Of a DNA stretch of 64,000 nucleotides, positions 12,108 through 23,600 are shown one piece after another. Numbering within the stretch: the stretch's first letter is position 1; each line of letters begins with the position of its first letter. The translations under genes and the position numbers were made by a program. Location of the stretch: positions 310,001 to 374,000 of the forward strand of contig JANFNE010000022.1 of assembly GCA_024867545.1 (NCBI GenBank). The letters are read 5' to 3'. Origin of the DNA: Phytopythium helicoides. Taxonomy: Eukaryota; Oomycota; Peronosporomycetes; Pythiales; Pythiaceae. Below the pieces are notes generated by a model, which did no database searches, had not been told where the DNA came from, and worked only from the letters and a program-made list of their open reading frames with translations.

Positions 12108-12539
12108 TCAGCGCCAGCGCGGTCGGACGGAGACCGGCGCGGAGATCTGGGAGATCTTGGATGCGCGAGTGCGAGTGTTGGTGGATGTGTGTGCCGTCGT
12201 AGCGGCGGCAGTCTTGGCGGCAGCGACCTTGGCGGTCTTGGCAGTCTTGGTAGCCTTGACAACCTTGACAGCTTGCTCCTCGCGTCGTCGGCCGAGAGAG
12301 ACGAACCGCATGTCGCGCTGCTGGCGAGCGGTAGGAGCGGCGACGGTGACCGTCGAGACAGGCTGCTCGACGGCGATGTCGCTAGTGCAGGCGGTGCTGC
12401 TAGCGGCGCTGCATCGTCGACGACCAAGTGAGACGAAGTGCTCTAGTTGAAACTGGCGCGTGCGGCTTCGCTCGGCGGAGGTAGCACACGCGTTGGCAGA
12501 AGCGGTGACGGAGGCTCGCGGAAGCGTCGCTGGGATGAC
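12108..12539 (-). pseudogene. Truncated fourth copy of the tandem-unit gene
   Basis: Only the last 143 or so codons remain. Homology to the other copies stops abruptly at about 12539 (GGGATGAC, then unrelated sequence), so the hydrophobic N-terminus, start codon and promoter are gone. Several substitutions not seen in copies 1-3 occur (for example GTGTTGGTGG for GTGTGGGTGG near 12178). It is a dead end-copy marking the edge of the array. Confidence 0.8.
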
Positions 12540-13292
12540 TTGAGCTCATGAATGCGATCATGTCCAGGTTACCTGATGCAGCAAATGCATTCCAGGCAAT
12601 ATCGGTGCAACCTTCGTCACGGAAATCTTTAAGCCACTAGAAAGCTTCAATATCTCAAACGCAGAGTGCAGCGCGTCGATCGCGGCGCGTTCTCTCATCC
12701 GCTCTCAAACTCGTGCGCGTCGTGAAGCCACCCGTGGCTACTTTGACTTGGACTTGTCGAGAGTTTGACACCCTTCGAGGCCGATCATCCTTGTCGTTGG
12801 CTTGAAGGTGTCGCCGCAGCGAAGGCCTTGGACGAGGCTGGAGGCTGGATGCGTGGCCCCTGGTCGTGAGCCGGGTGGCGCGATCGCTTGGGCTCCCTCT
12901 CGCAAACCGCCGAGCAGTCCATTTACTCATGTCGTGAGATACGACGTTGGGTACCAAGGGTCTAACTGAAAGCAGCTTTAGTGCGAAGCACTGGTGCCCG
13001 TCAAGTACAACGGTGTTGGAAGTTCGCGCGGTCGAAGCACATCCAGCCGAACTCGGTTCTTGCGCACGAAACCTGCAAGCATCAGCTCTGACGTCGCCGC
13101 GTGCGACAGTCGCGACTGACTCACCATGTGTCCGTTTGCGCAACTGTCGCCCGGGGCGCTCTATTCGCGCCGCGTGGATGCGAAACTTCTCCTGGTGGCC
13201 GCTCGCGCCGCCCCCCTCGGCGCCGCCGCTCCCCATTCCTGCCGCTGCTCGCTGGCTGCCGTCCGCCCTCCCGCCCTCCCCGATCTGCCTCA
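12540..13292. other. Intergenic stretch between the array and threonine synthase
   Basis: No supported gene. Open frames on both strands are short or arise from the GC bias. An in-frame Arg/Pro-rich extension of the threonine synthase frame runs back to 13101 and might be a targeting leader or simply 5' UTR. Confidence 0.5.
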
Positions 13293-14957
13293 ATGGTGCA
13301 GTACCGCAGCACGCGCGGCGGTGTGCGCGGGCTCTCGTTCGAGCAGACCGTGCTCACCGGCCTGGGCGCCGACCGCGGGCTCATGGTGCCTGAGGACGGC
13401 CAGTTCCCCTCGCTGCCGCCCAACGCGCTGCGCGACTGGGCCGCGCTATCGTACCAGGAGCTCGCGGTCGAGGTCATGGGCCTCTTCATCGACGAGAGCG
13501 AGATCTCGCGCGCGCAGCTCGCCGCGCTCGTGCACAAGAGCTACAACGAGGGCACGTTCCGCCACGCCGAGACGGCCCCCGTCGTCAAGGTCACCGACCA
13601 GCTGCTCGTGCTCGAGCTCTTCCACGGACCCACCTTCGCATTCAAGGACATTGCGCTCCAGTTCCTCGGAAACCTCTTCGAGTTCTTCCTGCAGCGCAAG
13701 AACGCCACCAAGCCCGCCGACGAGCCCGCGCACAAGATCACGGTCGTCGGCGCCACCTCGGGCGACACGGGCAGCTCGGCTATCTACGGCCTGCGCGGCA
13801 AGGAAAACGTAGAGGTCTACATCCTCTTCCCGCAGGGCCGCGTCAGTGCCATCCAGCAGCGCCAGATGACCACGGTGCTCGACGCGAACATCCACAACGT
13901 CGCCATCAAGGGCACGTTCGACGACTGCCAGGCCATCGTTAAGGACCTGTTCGCCGATGCCGCGTTCAAGGCGCAGTACAACCTCGGCGCCGTCAACTCG
14001 ATCAACTGGGCGCGCATCCTTGCCCAGATCGTGTACTACGTGTACGCCTACTTCCGCGCCAAGGAGCAGGGTGTCGAGGAGGTGTCATTCTCGGTGCCCA
14101 CGGGCAACTTTGGCGACATCCTCGCCGGATTCTACGCCAAGAAGCTTGGTGTGCCGATCGGCAAGCTTGTGGTCGCTACGAACGAGAACGACATCCTGCA
14201 CCGCTTCTTCTCGACGGGCAAGTACCACCGCTACGCCATCGAGCACACGTCGTCGCCATCGATGGACATTTGCGTGTCGAGCAACTTTGAGCGCTACCTG
14301 TTTGCGCTAAGTGGCGAGGACCACGACGTGCTGCGCGAGTGGATGGTCAACTTTGAGAAGACGGGCGAGCTCACGATTGAGGGCGACCTGCTGGCCAAGG
14401 CGCAGGCGGAGATGGGCTCGTACTCGGTCCTCCAGGACGAGGTCAACCGCACCATTGGCGAGTTCAAGAAGGTGCACAACTACCTCTTCGACCCCCACAG
14501 CGCCATCGGTGCCGCTGCCGCTGTTCACTACGGCGAGGATTTCCTGGCGAACAAGCCGAAGGACGCCGTGGTCGTCGTCGGCACTGCTCACTACGGCAAG
14601 TTCCTGCCAGTCGTGTCGAAGGCTCTCGGAGTAGCCGAGTCGGCGATTGAGCAGCACCCGATCCTGAAGGCGCTCGAGGCGCTGCCGACCCGGCTGTCGG
14701 TTGCTGACAACTCCAAGTCAGTCGTGGCTGCGCTCATCAGCGGCAAGGCGGTGAAGAAGACGACGACCAAGACGGTCAAGGTCGGTGGCTCCGCCTCGGC
14801 CGAGGTCGTGAAGAAGGAGGAGGCTACCAGCGGTTGCCCTGGCTGGCGCCACCTCTTCCCCAAGGCGATCGCTGAGTCGAACGCGCTTGTGGCGGCCTCG
14901 GTGGTGGCGGCTGCGGCCACCGTCGCCTTTTTCGTTGTCAAACGCAGCGCCAACTAG
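13293..14957 (+). CDS. Threonine synthase with a C-terminal hydrophobic tail
   Basis: The single-exon frame from the ATG at 13293 gives 554 residues. It starts with YRSTRGG, typical of threonine synthase, and has the PLP-lysine block FHGPTFAFKDIAL (Lys118), the GATSGDTGSSA phosphate loop and VPTGNFGD. The enzyme converts O-phosphohomoserine to threonine, the last step of threonine synthesis. After the usual C-terminus there is a Lys-rich linker and a hydrophobic stretch at about residues 528-547 ending in KRSAN. This resembles a tail anchor and is not part of the family fold. An in-frame upstream ATG-type start at 13101 would add 64 Arg/Pro-rich residues. Function is secure; the membrane association is inferred. 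Confidence 0.93.
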   Translation: MVQYRSTRGGVRGLSFEQTVLTGLGADRGLMVPEDGQFPSLPPNALRDWAALSYQELAVEVMGLFIDESEISRAQLAALVHKSYNEGTFRHAETAPVVKVTDQLLVLELFHGPTFAFKDIALQFLGNLFEFFLQRKNATKPADEPAHKITVVGATSGDTGSSAIYGLRGKENVEVYILFPQGRVSAIQQRQMTTVLDANIHNVAIKGTFDDCQAIVKDLFADAAFKAQYNLGAVNSINWARILAQIVYYVYAYFRAKEQGVEEVSFSVPTGNFGDILAGFYAKKLGVPIGKLVVATNENDILHRFFSTGKYHRYAIEHTSSPSMDICVSSNFERYLFALSGEDHDVLREWMVNFEKTGELTIEGDLLAKAQAEMGSYSVLQDEVNRTIGEFKKVHNYLFDPHSAIGAAAAVHYGEDFLANKPKDAVVVVGTAHYGKFLPVVSKALGVAESAIEQHPILKALEALPTRLSVADNSKSVVAALISGKAVKKTTTKTVKVGGSASAEVVKKEEATSGCPGWRHLFPKAIAESNALVAASVVAAAATVAFFVVKRSAN

Positions 14958-15159
14958 ATCGATCCATGCGTATGGCAGTGCGTGCGCAGACAGTCAAGCA
15001 CACTGTAATAGATTTCTTCAAGCAAACGCGTTTTCGTTGTCTTTTGCTCCATCGGAAGCGTGCCAACATTAAACATTATCTCCCTCTTACGCTTCCTCGT
15101 TTGCACGTGCCGCCATTTCGTGCGCTTCATACACATTGCACACTTTTTCAATTGTGAAG

Positions 15160-16367
15160 CTAGAGGATTGAGCACGGTGAGCTCGAGCACACTCCACACT
15201 GCGGGCCTTGGCTTTGCGCCAAGTACACTTTCTGGTGCTGCAGCTGCAGCGTCTCGCGTGTGACGGTCACACGTGTTGCGCCGCCGCCACCGACGGGGCC
15301 TGCAGGTCTAAACGAGTGCTGCGACGGCTTGGCGGGCTCCTTTGGCGCAAACGAGATGCGCTCCTTCGTGTACTGATTCTCGTACGAGTACTCGCCTGGC
15401 CTGAGATCACCAGTAGAACACCGGATCAGCGGATGCCCATCATAGCCCGGTTGCTGCTCAATTGATCGCTGTACCTTGTGCGCGAGAGAACGCGCCGCCA
15501 GCCAGGAGGCAGTTTGGCAATTTTCTTCTGGTCGCTGGGCGACAGCAGGCGGCCAACAGGGACGATGAGCTTCTTGAAGGCGTCAACGACGTTGGTGGCG
15601 TCGAGCGCCGACGTCTCCAGGAACTCCATCGAGTGCTTGGCAGCGAATCGCGCAGCTTCGAGCGTCGATACCTGGCGCGTCTGCGGCAGGTGAGCGAGAT
15701 CGCACTTGTTGCCCACGAGGATGAGCACGAGGTTCTCGTGGGCGTGCTCGTGCACCTGCGCGAGCCAGCCCGTGACGTTCTCGAACGAGCTGCGGTTGGT
15801 GATGTCGTACACGATCATGGCGCCGACGGCGTTGCGGTAGTAGGCGGCCGTGAGCGACTGGAAGCGCTCCTGGCCGGCGGTGTCCCAGATCTGCGCCTTG
15901 ATGCGGCGCTCGCCGACGCGGATGGTCTTGGTCGCGAACTCGAAGCCTGCGCGTGGCATAGTTCAGTAGGCAGTCAGTACAGCACCCAATGCCCTTGACA
16001 GCGGGTGGCACGCACCCACGGTCTGCACGCTGTTGGGCTGGTACTTGTTCTTGGTGAAGCGCATGACGAGGTTGGACTTGCCGACGCCCGAGTCGCCGAT
16101 GAGCACGACCTTGAGGATGTACTGCTGCGAGGTGGGCGTGCCCCCTGGCGAGGAGCAGCGAGGGCTGCTGGTGGCCGACACCGAGCCGCCACCGTGCAGC
16201 GCGCGCCGGTGGTGCAGCGTCTCGCCCACGGGGCTCTCGGCGCACCGGTTGGAGCTGCTGGAGCGCCGCATGTCGCCGCGCAGCAGCTTGTGCTGCGCCA
16301 CCTGCTGCGCCGACACGTACGCCTGCAGCGAGGCGTTGCCGCGGTCCGCGTTCTCGTCGCCCTCCAT
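15160..16367 (-). CDS. Rab-type small GTPase with long N-terminal extension and CSIL terminus
   Basis: Three exons (16016-16367, 15475-15946, 15160-15400) splice to 354 residues. The G motifs are all present: GDSGVGKSN (P-loop), WDTAGQE, NKCDL and ETSA. The effector region FEFATKTI resembles the Rab11/Rab4/Rab2 group. About 85 Ser/Arg-rich residues precede the G domain. The last exon adds a Gly/Gln-rich tail ending [12 protein letters not shown], so the C-terminus carries a CAAX-like CSIL box instead of the usual double cysteine. Without the 74-nt intron at 15401-15474 the protein would lack any prenylation site, which supports the splice. The protein is a GTP-dependent switch of vesicle traffic; the exact subfamily is uncertain. 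Confidence 0.85.
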
Positions 16368-18007
16368 GGCTGCAGCTGCGGCTATGGCGGCCCCGGCGAG
16401 CGCGGCGGCCGAGCTTGAAGCGCGGCCGGAACGTTCGCGCTTCTCTGCCGTCGCTTGGTGCGGATCGCCGCACGAGTGACTTGGGCCCACTATGGCGACC
16501 GCGGATGTGTGGAACGGCGAGAAAATCAGCGCCAAAAACCAAAATATTCGGTGACCGACGCACTTTGCGGGGGCGGAAAGGTACGACGGCAACGCGGCGT
16601 CACGCGAGGCCAAGGATCCGATCTTTGGTGGGACGATCGCCATCTCATGAAGGGACCATCCGAAAAGAGACGACTGCGTCCATCCATTTCCTTGCCGCTG
16701 ATTTGCACCTGGTGACGCGGGAGACGACATGTGGTGGATTCGCGTCGGCCTCTTCAACTTGGACGCTCGGCAGAGAATGAGGGAAACACCTCACAGCTCA
16801 GCATGGCCAAGTTACTGCCACTGCTCACAAATGAGCCATAGCTAACGACGACTACAGACGAGGTCCACTCGCATCCGATCCGCACGGACCCGCTCGGCAC
16901 TTCAAAGATTCTGCTAGTCCCAGCCACGTTGCAGCTGCTGCTCATGACGCTGTGCATTGATGCATTGAATTTACCCCAAAGCCGCCCAACGACAAACCAT
17001 CCTCACGAACTCTGACGGCCTCCGAGTCACCAACCAAATCGGACGGTGGTCTCCATTCGCCACAAAGTTATCGCCGACTTCCTGCGCGTTGATGACACCA
17101 TACCTTTCGCAAGGTGCTCCATCACAGGCTTTATTGATCCGCCCTTCAATAGACGAAGTTGATACCGCCTAGTAAGCAAAACCACGCCTGACCATGAGCT
17201 CATTGAATTCCCAATCGTAGCTACTAGCGCTGTTCGACGAAGAGCTGATGGACACACACACACACTGCCGGACGTCATAAGCGCAAAGTTGCCACCGGCG
17301 CAAGACACCGAGCTCTACTACTAAATCTGCTCGTGAACGATACAAAGCCTCACGTTGACTGACTGGTTATGCTGCGAGACACAGACACGGACTGGTTGTA
17401 GATTCCAACGAGCCAGACAAAAACATTCATACGTAGTAGTTGTTGCTACTGCTGGCACTCGTTGATTCGATCAACGGCACTGTCGCACCACTTACTAACG
17501 CGCTCCTGGATGTGCCACTGAATCACCATGTCTCCGTTTCGATCCGTCGATTTCGTGTGGCCACCAGGGGCTTGTATCACCCACACCTGAAACACAGCAA
17601 CGCTGCTCACTCGTAAAACAGCCGTCTCACAGCCACTGCTTCTGGAACCAACTAGATTCATGCACGGAGCGTTGCAACCCACCGAGACATTCCCCCACTA
17701 CGAAACTCGAGGTATTGCATGGCAGGCACGATCCCCACCAGCCACCTCACTGTGTTCCTGACGTTGTGTCGTACCTGGCGGCCAAACTCGAAGTGCTGAA
17801 CGCGCTTTTGAGATGCTGGGACTCTCGATACCCCTATAGATCTACCGCGAGCATTGCTCCGTGCGAGGCTGGCGTCGAGATGGTTTGCTCGAACGCGTCC
17901 ACTTCAAGTTTGTTCCATGTCGCTCGAATGTCTCGTGAAGGTCGTTTGAGACCACCAGTCTGAGGCGAAGAGCCATTTTCGAGCGGAAGCTCGGCGAGTG
18001 CGTCGCC
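16368..18007. other. 1.6-kb region with broken, unassigned coding-like fragments
   Basis: Between the Rab gene and ARL2 no intact gene was found. On the plus strand, stop-interrupted stretches look protein-like, for example HKVIADFLRVDDTIPF (near 17060-17110) and FPIVATSAVRRRADG (near 17205-17250), and again near 17870-17920. They switch frame and contain stops. A degenerated gene or transposon fragment is possible, but no family is recognised. A (CA)n run sits at about 17254-17266. Confidence 0.35.
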
Positions 18008-18856
18008 ATGGGGCTGCTGAGCATCCTCAAGAAGGTCAAGGAGAAGGAGAAGGAGATCCGCGTGCTCATGCTGTACGTACGCCGCCGCTTGGACTAGTCG
18101 AGCCGCTTGAGGTTGCGCCTGTGGCCGCGGCTGACGCAGCTTGCGGTGCGCAGAGGACTCGATAACGCCGGCAAGACGACGATCCTCAAGAAGTTCATGG
18201 GCCAGGACATCACCGAGATCTCGCCCACGCTCGGCTTCGACATCCAGACGCTCGAGTACAAGGAGTGCGTGCAGGTGTTCGCTTGGGCCTGCTGAGGGCG
18301 GCGCTTACGCGGTGTGCGCGGATCCGACAGCTTCAAGCTCAACGTGTGGGACGTCGGCGGCCAGCAGACCATCCGCGCCTACTGGCGCAACTACTTTGAG
18401 CAGGTGGGGAGCTCGCACGGAGTCAAGTCGAGTGGCAGCCAACTTTACTTTTGCTGATCCTCACCGTGCATCAGACGGATGGACTCGTGTGGGTCGTTGA
18501 CAGCGCCGATCGGCGGCGGCTCGAGGACTGCAAGCGCGAGCTCAAGGCGCTGCTGACGCAGGAGGTATCTTCACGACGACGCCAAATGGATCTCAGAGTT
18601 ATAGATGGCCTCACGCTGGCGCTGGTGCCTGCAGAAACTTGCGGGAGCGACGCTGCTCATCCTGGCCAACAAGCAGGACCTTCCTGGCGCGCTGTCGGCC
18701 GCCGAGATCGCCGACGCGCTCGAACTCCGCACCGAGCAGTTCTCCACTCGCCACTGGAACATCGTCCCGTGCAGCGCCGTCACAGGCGCGGGACTCGTGG
18801 ACGGCATCGACTGGCTCGTGAGCGACATCGCCAGCCGCATCTTCCTGCTCGAGTAG
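18008..18856 (+). CDS. ARL2: ADP-ribosylation factor-like GTPase ARL2
   Basis: Five exons (18008-18072, 18154-18264, 18331-18403, 18475-18564, 18635-18856) give 186 residues, matching the roughly 184 of ARL2. It starts MGLLSILKK and carries [10 protein letters not shown] (P-loop), [14 protein letters not shown] (switch I), WDVGGQ (switch II), NKQDLPGA and CSAVTG. In other eukaryotes ARL2 works with tubulin cofactors D and E in tubulin assembly and with PDE-delta-type lipid-cargo carriers. All splice joins restore the family sequence. SepSecS begins only 89 bp downstream. Confidence 0.93.
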
Positions 18857-18945
18857 TCCTCATCAGCTCAGGAGTAATACAATTCGTTCGGAACGCGTCA
18901 GTACACTTTGCGGGTCACGCCTTCGTCGCCGCCGCGATCTACGCG

Positions 18946-20613
18946 ATGAACGCCAAGAACGCCGCGCTGGCCGAGGCGCTGGTGCCGCGCACGTACGTGC
19001 AGCAGGGCGTGGACGCGCTGCGCACTCGCGAGCAGCAGGTCACGGCGCTGCTGTCGCAGCGGCGGCTGCCGGACGGCGGCTGGGACGAGCTGAGCGTCGA
19101 GCTGCTGCTGCAGACGCTCGCGGCCATGGACAGCAACAACTTCCCGCACAACGTCGGCGCGGGCGAGCGCGAGGCGCGCGTCTTCTCGCCTATGGTGGCA
19201 CGGCGTCACTTCCATTTGTGCCATGGAGTGGGCCGCTCGGGAGACGTCGCGGCGGTGCAGCCCAAGGCCGCGGGCTCCTCGCTGATCGTGCAGCTCGCCA
19301 ATGCGCTGGGCCGCGACGCGCTGCATCTTGCGGGACTTCGTGCGACCGCAGCGGCGCTCGTACTGCCTGTGGCAACAGGCATGTCGCTGTCGCTTGTGCT
19401 GCTAGCGCTGCGAGACCAGAAGCCCGCCGCCAAGTACGTGGTGTGGCCGCGAATCGACCAGAAGTCATGCCTCAAGTCCATCCTCACGGCGGGACTCGCG
19501 CCTCTCGTCGTCGACCTGCAGCTTTCGACTGGGGGAGAACTTCGTGCAGACGTTGAAAGTGTGCGTCAAGCTATCGACGGGGTCGGAGCCGAGCAGGTGC
19601 TGGCGGTCATGACCACGACGAGCTGCTTCGCTCCGCGGGGATTCGACCGTGTAGAGGAAATCGCCAAGCTCTGCCAAGAACTGGATATCGGTACGAGCTT
19701 GTGGAGACGCACTAACTACTAGGGCGATGCTGACTCTTGTGGCGGTGGTTTTGGCAGCACACGTGGTGAACAACGCCTACGGCGTGCAGTCGTCCAAGTG
19801 TGTGCACGAGGTGGAGCAGGCGATGCGGTGTGGACGCGTTGACGCCGTCGTGCAGAGCCTCGACAAAAACTTCCTTATGCCCGTGGGAGGCGCACTCGTG
19901 TGCTCGCCGTCCAAGGCCGTGGTGAATCGCGTGGCGACTTTCTATCCGGGTCGCGCCAACAATGCTCCCGCGGTCGACTTCTTTATCACAATGCTGCAGA
20001 TGGGCAAGGAGGGCTTCCAGCGGCTGCTCAAGGAGCGCAAGCAGCTCGTGCCGTACATGAAGGAGCAGCTCGCGCTTGTAGCTGAGGAGGTCGGTGAACG
20101 GATACTGGAAACGCCCCACAACGATGTGCGTGCTGAGCTTCAGATCAAATGCTCGAAGCGATGCTGCAAGCTGGACTAACAACTGTTCCGCAGATCTCGC
20201 TCGCTATGACGCTTAGTTCCTTCTGCCGGGGCATCCCCGACGACAACGAGCGTGCAAAGCAACTAACTTTCTTCGGTGCCATGCTCTTCTCTCGCGGAGT
20301 ATCAGGAGCGCGGTACGTTCCATGATATCGTCTTGCTCCCGTGAAATGGCCAATTGACTGCTGTCTGCCCAACCTTGCTAGAGTGGTTTCATGCATTGGT
20401 GCCAAGACCATCGGCGGCGTACGCTTTGAGTCGTACGGCGCGCACCGAGACAACTTTCCTGAGCCGTATGTCACGTTTGCGTGTGCCATTGGGATGGAGC
20501 GGCGCGAGGTCGACGCGCTGGTCACCAAGCTGCGCAAGACACTCGTCGAGTGGCGTGGTAAGCTTGAGACTAATCCACAAAGTAGTTTTCTCACTGCAGA
20601 TGTTGAAGTGTAG
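18946..20613 (+). CDS. SEPSECS: SepSecS, O-phosphoseryl-tRNA(Sec):selenocysteinyl-tRNA synthase
   Basis: Exons 18946-19690, 19758-20125, 20194-20312, 20382-20557 and 20600-20613 give 473 residues (human about 500). Family blocks include [47 protein letters not shown] and QSLDKNF, the last holding the PLP lysine. The enzyme converts phosphoseryl-tRNA(Sec) to selenocysteinyl-tRNA(Sec) with selenophosphate, so the organism should make selenoproteins. The last intron (20558-20599, 42 nt, with an ACTAAT branch-like site) is a multiple of three and free of stops; if retained, the protein gains 14 residues. Confidence 0.93.
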
Positions 20614-20696
20614 TAATGCAACGCACTGGGTTGCTCTGCTATTTCAACCGCTACAACTATGCCCTACCTCCCTATCGCCGATCTCGTCATTCCTGT

Positions 20697-23600
20697 CTAG
20701 TTCTTCTTGCTGCCGCTCTTGCTCTTGCGGTTCTTCTTCTTCGTCGCCACCGGCGCAGAAACGTCGCCGGCGTTGTCCGCCTTGATTTCGAGCTCCTCCA
20801 GCAGTTGGCTCGCGATGGCATCCGCCGCGGCAGCAGCATCGATCTCCTTACGGCCCTTCGCACCTTCCACAGCCTTCTCCGTGAACTTGGCCATGTACTT
20901 GGCCGACTCAGCCACGCGCGGATCCTCATTGCCGAAAGCCTCCTTGAGCAGTGAGTACACCTTCTTTTCGTATTGGAGCGCCTCCCGGAAGCCTCCGGCA
21001 AGGCCGCACGCCACAGCCATCTGATGGAGTGTATTCGCAGCCTGGTTGCGGTCCAGCTCGCCACGGCGAAGCGACTCGCGGTGGCAAAGCAGGGCGAGAG
21101 TGATCTGACCCACGTCCTGGCACATCATGCCCATCTTGAAGTACAGCGAGCTGATCTCGGGGAAGTGCGGGCCGCTGCAGAACTCGAGCAGGTAGATTGC
21201 ACGACGCATGTGCGCAACTGCCTGGTCCGTCTGTGCATTTGCATGCAGGAACAGCGCCAGATTGGCGTGCGCAAACGCCGTGTCGTGGTAGTCGATGCCT
21301 TCCAGCTGCGTGTAGAGCGCCAGCGCACGCTGCTGCTGCGCAATTGCGCCAGCCACGTCACCAGCGTGGTAGAGCACCGTCGCGAGCGATGAGCTGCACA
21401 GAGCCGCATCCTCGTGGGCGGCACCGCAAACCTGGAAGAGCAGCGCCGAAGCCTCTTGCAGCAGCTCGTACGCCGTAGATAGTGAGCCACTGCTCAAATG
21501 CAGGCGACCACGCTCCAGAAGCTGCTTGGCCTGCGGGAGCGGGTGATTCGGCAGCGAGTTCTTGACAACCGGCACGACACCAGTGATGTCGGCAAGCGAC
21601 ATCGGCTCAGCCAGCGAGAAGTCGTAGCTGCGAGACACCACACGGAGACCAAGGCGCTGACACAGACGACGCAGCAGGCAGTGACGCTGCACACGGCCAA
21701 GCGCTCCTTCGTCTTCCGACTCGTCGGCCGGCTCGTTCCACAGCGACAGCTCGTAGTCGAAGCGGTTCTTAATCTCCTTCGACAGACGCTGCCAGACGGC
21801 AGTCGGACCAAAAGAAGACGCACCGGTTCCATTCGCAGACGTCTCAGGCGCAGAGTCATCAGCCGAGTCCGACTTGTTGCCACTCGACTTCTTGCTCTTT
21901 TTCTTGCCCTTCTTGCTCGATCCGTTCGCAACGGTCTTGTCGCTGCTGGAGTTCGTCCCAAGGATGCTGTTGAGAATCTCCACAATCGTCGCTCCAGGAG
22001 CCGCACGGATGGCGTCGTCCGAGTTCAGCACATCCGCGAGGTAATGCTTAGCAGCACGCGCGATCATCTCAACCTCAAGCAGCTCAAGCATGTACTTCGA
22101 GATACCACCAATGGTCTCGAGACGCTTGCTCAGCGACGCAAGGCGGCCAAGGTAGCGCATGTTGATACCGCACGAGTGCATGAGGTGAGTAAGCGAGTGG
22201 CCGTCCGCCGGAGAAATCGCGTTGCGGCGCACATCAGCAATGAACGCGGGGATCACAATCTTCTGCAGGTAGTCGGCGGCATCACGAGCCGCGGCCTCGT
22301 CGGCTGCAACCTCGGCATCATCCGTGGATGCTTTGTACTTCATAAAGACGTTGGGGTTGAGGCGAAGAGGCGGGATCTCTTCCTCCTCTTCCTCCTCTTC
22401 CGCCTCCGTCGTATCCTCCTTCGGTTTCTCCTGCTCTGCAGCGGGCTTATCGTCCTCCGTCTTGTCGCCTTCCTTCTTCTCGGTGCCATCCTCTTCCTTC
22501 TTCTTCTGCTCAGCAGCCGCCTTGCGAGCTGCGCGGCGTTCGCGGAGGACTTGATTCTGCTTCCACATCGAGTAGAGGCGCACAAGCTCCGGGCGAAGCA
22601 GAGCAACGTATCCCTCGTCCTCTCGGGCGAAGCGAAGGCCCTCGAGCTCAGAAACCTCCTTCTTCTCAGCCTCCTTGTCGTAGAACGTCGCATCCTTCGG
22701 CGTCGTGCGGACAAGGTCAAGTACGTACATGCGGCCGTCCGTGCCCTGGATACCCTTCGCCTCAACAGGACCGCAAATCTTCACGACTTCCGAAGTGGCT
22801 TCTCCGCCAGCAGCAACACCCTCAGCAACCTCAGTCTCCCCCTCTGCCTCCTCGGGGTCCTTGCCAAGAGGCTTAATGCTGCGCTCAGCAATGTGCAGCT
22901 TCTCTCCAGCTGCAACCATGAGCTCGTGCATCTTCGGGTTTGACGCAATCGTCTTGCCGTTGTCAACAGAACCGTAGACGAGCTTCGAAGCAGCCTCGCC
23001 CTGGAGAATACCAGGGATGACGCTCTGCGCGATCACGCGAACACCCATATAGTCCACGACAGTTGTCGCAAGCGTGTGCAGGCCGGGAATATCGGCGTCG
23101 TTGAACGCCTTCACGCCGAGAAGATCGCGGTTCGCAGCAGAGTACGCAGCCTCCTCTCCACCAGCCTCCTTGGGTGTGCTCTTGCCATCGATTGACATGG
23201 AGAAGAAAATGTTGTTGAACACGTACACGTGCGCGCTACTGTCATCCATCGGGTTGATCGGCGGGATGTGTCCTTCCACGATCGCTACGGCAGCCTGAGT
23301 AGCAGCCTCGACAAACTCGTTCACAATCTTGTACATGACGCGTGAGCGCACAATCTGCTCCTGCAGGGTAGTGTCCGGAAGTTCACGGCAGCACTGGTAC
23401 TCCTCGTTCCAGTCGCGGAGGACACCACGTTCATCCATGCCGTACGACGTAGTCAGTTCATCCTCGGCGCGGTTCCGGTCATACGCGTGCTTGCCAGTGG
23501 AGCTAGCAGGAGTGTTCCACGGCAACTTGCCGCCAATGTTGTTGCCAGCCGCAACCATCCACTCGATCGACGACGGGCCTTGCTTCGCCAGCGTCGCAGC

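Larger units (their letters stand above)
6908..12539. repeat. Tandem array of a 1,681-bp gene-bearing unit (3 full copies plus 1 truncated)
   Basis: Corresponding landmarks recur at an exact spacing of 1,681 bp: the GGGGGTTGTCAATAGGAAGC start at about 6911, 8592, 10273 and 11954, and the stop of the internal gene at 7065, 8746, 10427 and 12108. Copies 2 and 3 encode identical proteins; copy 1 differs at a few bases (for example FISL for FVSL and MGSN for MSSN). Copy 4 breaks off at about 12539, inside the gene, and is more diverged. The tail of copy 3 (CTTCGGAGTCTAG) differs from the tails of copies 1 and 2 (CTTCTGAGGCTAG). The near-identity points to recent amplification or homogenisation by unequal exchange. 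Confidence 0.95.

Noticed and set aside
6908..12539. Reading the array as a CRISPR or satellite
   Set aside because: The unit is 1.7 kb with a full gene and has no spacers; it is a segmental tandem duplication.
12655..13293. A 212-codon minus-strand frame upstream of threonine synthase
   Set aside because: It is Arg/Ser/Gly-rich, overlaps the threonine synthase start antisense and has no recognisable domain.
15583..16563. A 326-codon minus-strand frame across the Rab gene
   Set aside because: It is a His/Arg/Gly-rich out-of-frame reading of the Rab exons.
21498..22943. A 481-codon open frame antisense to CLU
   Set aside because: It is a Leu/Arg-rich shadow of the strongly conserved CLU coding strand; no family features of its own.
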